Shown in pieces: positions 1 to 5,910 of a stretch of 6,833 nucleotides of DNA; the first letter of the stretch is position 1, and each line of letters starts with the position of its first letter. The DNA is from Ruminococcaceae bacterium UBA1244 (GTDB lineage: Bacteria; Bacillota; Clostridia; Oscillospirales; Acutalibacteraceae): NCBI GenBank assembly GCA_002308635.1, contig DBWG01000160.1, forward strand, positions 248 through 7,080. Direction: 5' to 3'. A model generated the notes under the pieces. It did not search any database and was not told the DNA's origin. It saw nothing but the letters and a program-made list of their open reading frames with translations. The position numbers and the translations under genes are program-made.

Positions 1-387
1 AAGCTCGAAAACGATTTTTCGTTTATGTCATACGCTCCGATGATATTCATATCCGCAAAGACGGGTCAGCGTATCGACAGACTTTTTGAACTTATAAACA
101 CCGTGGTCAACTCCGCTGCAATGAGGATATCAACAGGAATGCTCAACGACCTCCTTGCCGATGCGGTCGCAAGGGTCCAGCCTCCGACAGACAAGGGAAA
201 GAGACTGAAAATTCTCTATATGACACAGTCCGGTGTAAAACCGCCGACATTTGTCTGCTTTGTGAATTCGGCTGAGCTGTTCCATTTTTCATATCAGCGC
301 TATCTTGAAAACAGGATCAGGGAGACCTTCGGGATGCAGGGAACTCCGATCCGCTTTGTGATCCGGGAACGCGGCGACAACAAATAA
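1..387 (+). CDS. der: Ribosome biogenesis GTPase Der (EngA), C-terminal fragment
   Basis: The gene is cut by the left window edge; the frame is open from base 1, so the first ATG inside the window (25) is internal, not a start. About 128 residues remain. They begin in the end of the second GTPase domain, where the G5 motif SAKTG (fragment residues 18-22) follows the strand PMIFI. They continue into the C-terminal KH-like domain, which shows KPPTFV, NSAELFHFSYQRYLENRIRE and GTPIR, all typical of Der. Der is a tandem-GTPase protein that acts in the cytoplasm in late assembly of the 50S ribosomal subunit; this is family knowledge. It ends with TAA 47 bases before the preferred plsY start, with no hairpin between, so the two are probably one transcript. 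The stop position and the normal basic tail argue that the gene is intact at this end. Confidence 0.95.
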   Translation, partial: KLENDFSFMSYAPMIFISAKTGQRIDRLFELINTVVNSAAMRISTGMLNDLLADAVARVQPPTDKGKRLKILYMTQSGVKPPTFVCFVNSAELFHFSYQRYLENRIRETFGMQGTPIRFVIRERGDNK

Positions 388-421
388 CGATCAGACCCGG
401 ATGTTTATTACCCTGAAAAAC

Positions 422-428
422 AGAGGTG
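422..428 (+). promoter_or_regulatory. Ribosome binding site that sets the plsY start
   Basis: AGAGGTG lies 6 bases before the TTG codon at 435. It overlaps the alternative in-frame GTG (426-428), which makes that GTG an unlikely start. Confidence 0.65.
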
Positions 429-434
429 TATATT

Positions 435-1151
435 TTGGAAGAAATATCAAGCTTTTTTTCTCAGTTTTGGCTCCAGATCATCATTTCCGTGCTGGTGTCC
501 TATCTTATCAGCAGCGTGAACACTTCGATCATCGTGACCAGAATAGTGATGCACAAGGATATCCGTACTATGGGAAGCGGAAATGCAGGATTTACAAACG
601 TGCTGAGATGTGTAGGAAAAGTTCCCGCGACGGTAACTTTTATCGGTGATTTCCTGAAGGGCATAATTTCGATCTCGATAGCCCTGTGTCTTATGATAGG
701 AGTTGACGGGGATAAGTCGGACATTTATCGTGGTTATCTTATGTACATAGCCGGATTTTTTGCTGTGCTGGGACACTCTTTTCCGATCTATTACAAGTTC
801 AAGGGCGGAAAGGGAGTCGTTACAACATTCGCAGTAATGCTTATGACCGATTGGCGCAGTCTTGTTACTGCACTCGTCATATTCTCGATAATATTCTTTT
901 CTACAAAGATCATTTCGCTTTGTGCGCTCATCAATTTTTCGCTGTACGGCTTCTTCGCTTTCGGATGGCGTTATTTTGACTATGAGGGTACAACATCGTT
1001 TTTATCCTTTGTGCCTCACCCGTCAATGTCTTTTGTGGTCTTCTCGGCAGTATCGGCATTCCTTATCGGATTCTTGATAATTGCCAGACACAAGGACAAC
1101 ATCAAGAGACTTATGAACGGCACAGAAAAAAAGATCAAGGCAAAAAAATAG
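435..1151 (+). CDS. plsY: Glycerol-3-phosphate acyltransferase PlsY
   Basis: Integral membrane enzyme that moves an acyl group from acyl-phosphate to glycerol-3-phosphate, giving lysophosphatidic acid, the first acylation step of phospholipid synthesis. All three PlsY signatures are visible: GSGNAGFTNVLR (residues 47-58), GHSFP plus KFKGGKG (113-127), and a C-terminal RHKDNIKR (218-225). Several hydrophobic segments lie between them, as expected for a multi-pass protein. At 238 residues it is somewhat longer than the roughly 200 usual for the family, with extra length in loops such as the stretch around residues 85-98. I chose the TTG at 435 because AGAGGTG (422-428) sits 6 bases upstream; an in-frame GTG at 426 lies inside that ribosome binding site and has no good site of its own. 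It follows der, a common neighbour in Firmicutes, and ends at a terminator. Confidence 0.93.
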   Translation: MEEISSFFSQFWLQIIISVLVSYLISSVNTSIIVTRIVMHKDIRTMGSGNAGFTNVLRCVGKVPATVTFIGDFLKGIISISIALCLMIGVDGDKSDIYRGYLMYIAGFFAVLGHSFPIYYKFKGGKGVVTTFAVMLMTDWRSLVTALVIFSIIFFSTKIISLCALINFSLYGFFAFGWRYFDYEGTTSFLSFVPHPSMSFVVFSAVSAFLIGFLIIARHKDNIKRLMNGTEKKIKAKK

Positions 1152-1155
1152 TACA

Positions 1156-1201
1156 AAAAGGCTCCGGTTCTCCAAAAAAGACCCGGACCTTTTGCTTTTT
1201 T
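1156..1201 (+). terminator. Intrinsic terminator after plsY
   Basis: The left arm AAAAGG-C-TCCGG (1156-1167) pairs with CCGGACCTTTT (1183-1193), leaving one bulged C at 1162 and a 15-base loop. A run of six T (1196-1201) follows two bases later. It begins 4 bases after the plsY TAG stop and closes the der-plsY transcript. This separates plsY from the downstream cvpA-pgsA unit. Confidence 0.8.
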
Positions 1202-1338
1202 GGGGCATACTATATAAAGCAGTGAACAAAAATATTGATACAGGGCAGTGACGGACAGAAGAAACAAGCAATAATTCCAAATTTCACAACAAAAACCGCA
1301 CGGGCTTTTATGTACAAGACAAAAATGCAGAATAACAC

Positions 1339-1367
1339 TTGTAGTTATCATAAAAATGTGTTATACT
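1339..1367 (+). promoter_or_regulatory. Extended -10 sigma-A-type promoter for the cvpA-pgsA-clpE unit
   Basis: TTGTAG (1339-1344) is a weak -35 box, 17 bases before TATACT (1362-1367), a 5 of 6 match to the -10 consensus. The -10 box is preceded by TGTGT, giving the TGn extension that offsets a weak -35. Transcription would start near 1374, leaving a leader of about 30 bases before the cvpA start. The rest of the 1202-1405 gap shows no gene or clear RNA structure. Confidence 0.7.
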
Positions 1368-1394
1368 ATCTGGGAATTAAAAATCATGGAGAAA

Positions 1395-1400
1395 AGGTGA
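1395..1400 (+). promoter_or_regulatory. Ribosome binding site deciding the cvpA start
   Basis: AGGTGA lies 5 bases before GTG 1406, which is optimal spacing because it pairs with the UCACC part of the 16S tail. A second element, GGAG (1388-1391), could serve an in-frame GTG at 1397, but at shorter effective spacing. Confidence 0.55.
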
Positions 1401-1405
1401 GTACT

Positions 1406-2119
1406 GTGAATGTAATATTGGAGATCATAGTCATTGGCATAGCTGCGGTTTTCGTTTATTCCGGATTCAGAAGAGGAATTCTGTATATGGCTATAAATCT
1501 TGCCGGAACAGTGATCTCTATTGCAGCGGCGGTTTTTCTGTCGTCGGTCTTTGCTCCGGTGATCTATAATTCGTTTATAAAGGACAATGTGATAAGCGGG
1601 ATAGCCTCTTCAACTGAGGGAATATCCCTTGAAGAACCTGCAAAGGCAGCCGAACAGACTCTTGATTCGGTCTCAGACTTTTCAGGGAATGCTCTTTCAT
1701 ATCTCGGAGTGAATAAGGCATCGCTGACCGAAAAGTTTGCAAAAACTACCTACGGCCTTCCGGAAACAGTTGAAGAGATAATAAGACCCGGCGGGATAAA
1801 GGTAGTTGCCTGTGTTATGACGGTGATAATATTCATTATTCTTATGGTAATATCGGCATTCATAGCAAACAAATTTACAAAGGATATCAATAAGACTATC
1901 CTCGGCATCCCAAACAAGCTTGCGGGTGCTGCCGTTGGTTTCGTACAGGCCGTGCTTATCGTAATGATACTTGATGTCATACTGTTCTTCGTTATGATGC
2001 TTGTCTCTCAGTCAGGCTATGACGGACTTAATGAAAGTATGAATAATACGATCTTCTTCAAGCTGCTGACTGCGTACAATATACCGGACAGATTGTTGAC
2101 TCTGTTTTCGTCACTGTAA
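1406..2119 (+). CDS. CvpA family membrane protein
   Basis: Predicted multi-pass membrane protein of 237 residues. Hydrophobic segments lie at about residues 3-19 and 25-48, then a polar region with acidic and serine-rich stretches (about 55-130), then segments at about 132-155 and 174-200. The N-terminal pattern, a short helix followed by YSGFRRG and a second glycine-rich helix, and the later LAGAAVGFVQA resemble the CvpA (colicin V production) family, whose Firmicutes members are of unclear function and have been linked to envelope processes. I preferred GTG 1406, giving MNVILEII like other family starts, over GTG 1397. The frame is open much further upstream, but that part precedes the promoter. 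It is first in a unit with pgsA and the Clp ATPase; pgsA follows after 36 bases. Another small membrane-protein family cannot be fully excluded. Confidence 0.78.
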   Translation: MNVILEIIVIGIAAVFVYSGFRRGILYMAINLAGTVISIAAAVFLSSVFAPVIYNSFIKDNVISGIASSTEGISLEEPAKAAEQTLDSVSDFSGNALSYLGVNKASLTEKFAKTTYGLPETVEEIIRPGGIKVVACVMTVIIFIILMVISAFIANKFTKDINKTILGIPNKLAGAAVGFVQAVLIVMILDVILFFVMMLVSQSGYDGLNESMNNTIFFKLLTAYNIPDRLLTLFSSL

Positions 2120-2155
2120 GTGCTTTACGATTGGAAGGAGAGTTTGTTTCAGACA

Positions 2156-2773
2156 ATGAGTCGATCTTTAAAAAAGGCCGTGAATGTCCCGAATACTCTC
2201 ACGGCTTTGAGAATAGTCCTTATATGGCCGCTTGTTGTGTTTCTGCTGAATGACAATTATCTGATGGCGGGTGTGGTTGTGCTTGCGTCTGCTGTCACGG
2301 ATATGTTTGACGGCCTCATTGCCAGAAAATTTAACCAGATAACAGACATAGGAAAGGTGCTTGACCCGATCGCCGACAAGCTGACGCTGATGGCAGTCGT
2401 GATCTGTGTCAATCTGATATATCCTGACATAAGGCCGTTTGTGCTTGTTTTGTTTACTAAGGAACTGATGATGCTTTTTGGCGGAGCGTTTTTGCTGAGA
2501 GTGAAGATAAAGCCTCCTGCGGCAAGGTGGTTCGGAAAGGTCTCCACAGTTGTGTTCTACACCTCCGTTACTGTCCTGATACTTCTGAAGGCGATATGGG
2601 GATATACCGACCAGACGCTCACAACAGTGCTTCTTTCGATAACAACAGCTTCGATGCTGTTTTCACTTGTCAGATATACTGTAATGTTTATGGGGCTTGT
2701 CCGTGAAAAGGACGAAGAGAGAAAGATGGAAGAAAAACTGAAGGATCGGAATTCGCAAAACTCCGATGAATGA
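2156..2773 (+). CDS. pgsA: CDP-diacylglycerol-glycerol-3-phosphate 3-phosphatidyltransferase
   Basis: Membrane enzyme that joins CDP-diacylglycerol to glycerol-3-phosphate, giving phosphatidylglycerophosphate, the precursor of phosphatidylglycerol and cardiolipin. The complete CDP-alcohol phosphotransferase signature is present: D49, D52-G53, A56-R57, G66, D70 and D74 in the exact family spacing. The N-terminal NVPNTLTALRI (residues 10-20) is characteristic of PgsA rather than of phosphatidylserine or cardiolipin synthases of the same superfamily. Hydrophobic helices follow, and a charged tail rich in K, E and D ends the 205-residue protein, slightly longer than usual. ATG 2156 is chosen by protein similarity; AAGGAG (2135-2140) is 15 bases away, which is long. 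An in-frame TTG at 2144 is only 3 bases from it, and GTG 2120 has no site. The substrate is inferred from the family signature. Confidence 0.92.
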   Translation: MSRSLKKAVNVPNTLTALRIVLIWPLVVFLLNDNYLMAGVVVLASAVTDMFDGLIARKFNQITDIGKVLDPIADKLTLMAVVICVNLIYPDIRPFVLVLFTKELMMLFGGAFLLRVKIKPPAARWFGKVSTVVFYTSVTVLILLKAIWGYTDQTLTTVLLSITTASMLFSLVRYTVMFMGLVREKDEERKMEEKLKDRNSQNSDE

Positions 2774-2810
2774 TCGTATGTATCTTAAATTATTTATCAA
2801 AGGAAAAGAA

Positions 2811-2815
2811 AGGGG
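2811..2815 (+). promoter_or_regulatory. Ribosome binding site that sets the Clp ATPase start
   Basis: AGGGG ends 8 bases before ATG 2824. An in-frame ATG at 2770 overlaps the pgsA TGA as ATGA, but has no ribosome binding site and would add 18 residues ahead of the zinc finger. Confidence 0.75.
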
Positions 2816-2823
2816 ATATACAA

Positions 2824-5154
2824 ATGGATCTTTGCTGTAAATGTAATAAAAGACCGGCTGTTGTTTTTGTAACAAATACTTCCAATTCATCTGATACAAA
2901 GGGCTATTGCCTGACCTGTGCAAAGGAGCTTGGCATCCAGCCTGTTAACGACCTGATGGAAAAGATGGGGATATCTGATGAGGACCTCGAAATGATGCAG
3001 GACCAGATGGGAGAACTGATGGAGTCGGGACTGTCGAGCGATGACCTGAGCCAGCTCCTTGATCCCGGAAACGGGGAAAATCCGGAAGAAACAAACGAAG
3101 AAGACGATGAGGATTTCAGCAGAGGCGGAGCGCCTGCATTCCCGCCGTTTTTCAAGAACCTTTTCAGCGGAGGCAAGGAAAAACAAAAATCAGCACCTGA
3201 TGAAAAAGGCCGCAGGGACGAATCAAGACCGCAGAAAAAACGCAAGCGCAAACACCTTGATACCTACTGCACTGACCTCACAGGAAAGGCAAGGGAAGGA
3301 AAGCTTGACAGGATAGTCGGCAGAGAAAAGGAACTCGACAGAGTGATACAGATACTCAGCCGCCGTACAAAGAACAATCCCTGTCTTATCGGTGAACCCG
3401 GCGTCGGAAAGACCGCTATTGCAGAAGGACTTGCGCTCAGGATCGCCGCAGGAAATGTGCCTCTGAGACTCCAGAAAAAGGAAATACACCTTCTTGACCT
3501 TACCTCTCTTGTTGCAGGAACACAGTTCAGAGGACAGTTTGAGAGCCGTATAAAGGGACTTATCGAAGAGGTAAAGGCTGACGGTAATGTGATTCTCTTT
3601 ATTGATGAGGTACACAGTCTTGTCGGTGCGGGCGAGTCGGAAGGCTCGATGAATGCCGCAAATATTATGAAGCCGGCACTTTCGAGAGGCGAGATACAGG
3701 TCATCGGTGCGACTACCTTCAACGAATACAGAAAATATATCGAAAAGGATGCGGCTCTTGAAAGACGTTTCCAGCCGGTCACGGTTGCAGAACCTTCAAT
3801 TTCCGACACTATAGAGGTCATTCTCGGTATAAAGTCATACTATGAAGATTACCACCGTGTGAAAATGTCGGATGATATCGTCCGCAAGACGGTAGTTCTT
3901 TCCGAAAGATATATAACTGACCGCTTCCTTCCTGACAAGGCGATAGACCTGCTCGATGAGTCCTGCACCCATGCTGCTCTTAGGAACAAGGAGCTTGAGC
4001 AGTATGACAGGGATAACGCAAAGCTTGAGGAACTCAAGAAAAACGAAGAGTCTCTTGCCTCCGAAACCGAGATCGACTATGAAAAGCTTGCAACTGTAAG
4101 ATATGATATAGCCAAGCTCGAAAAGGAACTCTCTGAGATCGACGAGAGCAAGCTTACCGCTGAAGTCTCAGAAGAGGATATTGCCCATGTTATTGAGCTT
4201 TGGACGGGCATTCCGGCTTCAAAGGTACAGGAGAATGAGCTTAATAAGCTTGCCGACCTTGAAGAAAAACTCAGAAGCAAGGTAATAGGTCAGGATGAAG
4301 CAGTAAAGGCTCTTGCTTCTGCCGTAAAGCGCAGCAGAGTACAGATCAGTCCACGCCGCAGACCTGCATCATTCATATTTGTCGGACCTACCGGTGTCGG
4401 AAAGACCGAGCTTGTAAAGGTTCTCTCAACAGAGCTGTTCAATACTCCCGAAACGCTTATCAGACTTGATATGTCTGAGTTTATGGAGAAACATTCCGTT
4501 TCAAAGATCATTGGTTCACCTCCGGGATATGTCGGCTACGAAGAGGCAGGTCAGGTTACAGAAAAGGTAAGGCGCCGTCCTTATTCTGTCCTGCTCTTTG
4601 ATGAGATAGAAAAAGCTCATCCCGATGTACTTAATATCCTGCTCCAGATACTTGACGAAGGCGTTCTGACTGACGCTCAAGGCAGAAAGGTCAATTTCAG
4701 CAATACTGTTATCGTTATGACCTCAAATGCCGGCAGTGAGCGCAAGGAAAATGCTCTCGGCTTTGCAAAGACCGAAGCGGAAGCAACAGCCGAAAAGGTG
4801 CGCAAGGCACTTTCGGAATTCCTCCGTCCCGAATTCCTGAGCAGACTTGACGAGATAATAATTTTCAGACATCTTACGGAAGAAGACTTTGTTGCTATTT
4901 CCGCACTGATGCTTGATGAATATGTTGGTACTCTCAAAGAAAAGGGAATACGCTTTACGTATGATGACAGCTCACGTATGTGGCTCGCAAAGAAGGCATA
5001 CGGCGGAAAGAGCGGTGCAAGAGACCTGAGAAATCTCATCCGCAAGGAAGTTGAGGACAAGATCGCTGAGGCGATCGTAAACAGCAGAACAGGCATGCTT
5101 TCGGCAATAGACCTCTCTGCCGATGATAACGGTATAAAACTTGAAGTATTTTAA
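2824..5154 (+). CDS. clpE: ClpE-like Clp/Hsp100 ATPase with N-terminal zinc finger
   Basis: Cytoplasmic AAA+ unfoldase of 776 residues that would feed proteins to ClpP. Residues 1-35 form a four-cysteine zinc finger (C4xxC7, C29xxC32) in place of the double Clp N-domain, the hallmark of ClpE; McsA has a similar finger. A linker (about 75-145) is acidic, then Phe/Pro-rich, then strongly basic. The first ATPase domain has Walker A GEPGVGKT (190-197), Walker B VILFIDE (256-262) and an RRF arginine-finger region. A short coiled-coil middle domain (about 388-445) holds a UVR-like motif (418-436). The second domain has Walker A GPTGVGKT (521-528), Walker B VLLFDE (589-594) and RPEFLSRLDE. The LGF tripeptide at 645-647 fits the ClpP-docking loop. 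It lies 50 bases after pgsA. No CtsR or CIRCE operator is visible upstream. ClpC is the alternative name, less likely without the N-domain. Confidence 0.9.
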   Translation: MDLCCKCNKRPAVVFVTNTSNSSDTKGYCLTCAKELGIQPVNDLMEKMGISDEDLEMMQDQMGELMESGLSSDDLSQLLDPGNGENPEETNEEDDEDFSRGGAPAFPPFFKNLFSGGKEKQKSAPDEKGRRDESRPQKKRKRKHLDTYCTDLTGKAREGKLDRIVGREKELDRVIQILSRRTKNNPCLIGEPGVGKTAIAEGLALRIAAGNVPLRLQKKEIHLLDLTSLVAGTQFRGQFESRIKGLIEEVKADGNVILFIDEVHSLVGAGESEGSMNAANIMKPALSRGEIQVIGATTFNEYRKYIEKDAALERRFQPVTVAEPSISDTIEVILGIKSYYEDYHRVKMSDDIVRKTVVLSERYITDRFLPDKAIDLLDESCTHAALRNKELEQYDRDNAKLEELKKNEESLASETEIDYEKLATVRYDIAKLEKELSEIDESKLTAEVSEEDIAHVIELWTGIPASKVQENELNKLADLEEKLRSKVIGQDEAVKALASAVKRSRVQISPRRRPASFIFVGPTGVGKTELVKVLSTELFNTPETLIRLDMSEFMEKHSVSKIIGSPPGYVGYEEAGQVTEKVRRRPYSVLLFDEIEKAHPDVLNILLQILDEGVLTDAQGRKVNFSNTVIVMTSNAGSERKENALGFAKTEAEATAEKVRKALSEFLRPEFLSRLDEIIIFRHLTEEDFVAISALMLDEYVGTLKEKGIRFTYDDSSRMWLAKKAYGGKSGARDLRNLIRKEVEDKIAEAIVNSRTGMLSAIDLSADDNGIKLEVF

Positions 5155-5191
5155 CAGATGAAAAACACTCCTTTAGTGTAAGCTTATCTGT
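5154..5191 (+). other. Possible nested hairpin at the clpE 3' end
   Basis: ACAGAT (5154-5159) pairs with ATCTGT (5186-5191), and inside it ACACT (5165-5169) pairs with AGTGT (5175-5179) around a CCTTT loop. The two stems are separated by unpaired bases and no T tract follows on the plus strand. It is therefore not a terminator by itself; it could be a 3' end stabiliser or chance. Confidence 0.3.
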
Positions 5192-5192
5192 A

Positions 5193-5244
5193 AAAAAATG
5201 GCAGGGTATTCGCACTCAACGAATACCCTGTTGATTTTTATTTT
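5193..5244. terminator. Bidirectional intrinsic terminator between convergent genes
   Basis: CAGGGTATTC (5202-5211) and GAATACCCTG (5221-5230) form a perfect 10-bp stem with a 9-base loop. On the plus strand it is followed by TTGATTTTTATTTT, ending the clpE transcript. On the minus strand it is followed by CCATTTTTTT (from the A run at 5192-5198), ending the transcript that carries the 209-residue gene. The two convergent genes lie 113 bases apart and share this element. Confidence 0.88.
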
Positions 5245-5267
5245 AAAAATATAAGACTGATGTAAGG

Positions 5268-5897
5268 CTAAAACCCAAAGAACTCCTTTAGTCCCTTGCA
5301 GTTTTTCAGATACTCAGCGGTAAAGCCGTAATGTCCGGCTTTTGCAACAGTGAGCAGTTGTTCAAGAAATTCGTCATAGGGGAGAGCAAGGTATTCTTCC
5401 GGTATTTCAGCGTGTATGGTGCCGCCGTCGTTATGACCGCCGCCCCACCACCAGTTTTCTTCGAGAGCCGCCTCGTAGGTCCCGTCGTCCTTTTTGACGA
5501 ATCCATAGTAGGATACCCATTCTTTCATTCCTTCCGGAGTTTTTTCGCCTTCATAATGCGGCGCATCAAATCTTTCTTCGGAATAACCCTTAGATCCTTT
5601 TCTTGCGGACTTATTATACACAACAAAATGCTCGATATCCCTGGGAACTCTTACAATTCTGATATGATCGTGCTGATAGATCAGCTTTTTCGTTCCGGCA
5701 ACACGGTTTTCTTCGGTCATAAGCTCTTCTATCGGACGAAACGGCGTATTCTTTTCATGGTCTCTCAGATATTTGTCCGGGACCTTTCCTTTGTAGACGC
5801 TGGGATAGCCGACATAATAGGAATACTCCTTTGCCTTGTCGTCACGGTAATAGACCGCTATGCAGGAATTGTCATAATAAATCGAATAATGTTCCAT
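5268..5897 (-). CDS. Hypothetical protein, 209 residues, coupled to phosphopantetheinyl transferase
   Basis: I do not recognise this family. The protein has 209 residues, no signal peptide and no membrane segment, so it is probably cytoplasmic. It is rich in Tyr, Glu, Lys and Gly. The N-terminal third is Tyr-rich (YSIYYDN, VYYRDD, YSYYVGY). The most distinctive stretch is WWWGGGHNDGGT (149-160), whose His155, Asn156 and Asp157 might be functional. The C-terminus (about 174-209) looks helical and ends in KEFFGF. The start ATG at 5897 has AAGGTGA (5904-5910, minus strand) 6 bases upstream. The gene begins 12 bases after the phosphopantetheinyl transferase stop, so the two are probably cotranscribed and translationally coupled. 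A small enzyme, a partner of the transferase, or an immunity-type protein are all possible and none is shown. The open frame, good start and shared terminator support a real gene. Confidence 0.78.
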   Translation of the reverse strand: MEHYSIYYDNSCIAVYYRDDKAKEYSYYVGYPSVYKGKVPDKYLRDHEKNTPFRPIEELMTEENRVAGTKKLIYQHDHIRIVRVPRDIEHFVVYNKSARKGSKGYSEERFDAPHYEGEKTPEGMKEWVSYYGFVKKDDGTYEAALEENWWWGGGHNDGGTIHAEIPEEYLALPYDEFLEQLLTVAKAGHYGFTAEYLKNCKGLKEFFGF

Positions 5898-5903
5898 AGT
5901 CTT

Positions 5904-5910
5904 TCACCTT
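5904..5910 (-). promoter_or_regulatory. Ribosome binding site of the hypothetical gene, touching the upstream stop codon
   Basis: Minus-strand AAGGTGA begins at 5910, the last base of the transferase TGA (5912-5910), and lies 6 bases before the ATG at 5897. This geometry favours reinitiation by ribosomes finishing the upstream gene. Confidence 0.7.

Noticed and set aside
1016..1351. Minus-strand open frame across the end of plsY and the intergenic region
   Set aside because: It is antisense to plsY, runs through the terminator, and has no ribosome binding site or recognisable motif.
1235..1405. N-terminal extension of the cvpA frame
   Set aside because: The frame is open, but this part precedes the promoter and the ribosome binding site, and its translation does not resemble the family.
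2770..2823. ATGA overlap of the pgsA stop with an upstream Clp ATPase start
   Set aside because: There is no ribosome binding site before 2770, while ATG 2824 has a good one and gives the expected start directly before the zinc finger.
2774..2823. Possible CtsR or CIRCE operator before the Clp ATPase
   Set aside because: Neither the GGTCAAA tandem heptads nor the TTAGCACTC/GAGTGCTAA repeat is present by eye.
5158..5181. Seven-codon mini-ORF after the Clp ATPase
   Set aside because: No ribosome binding site, and it lies within a hairpin; most likely chance.
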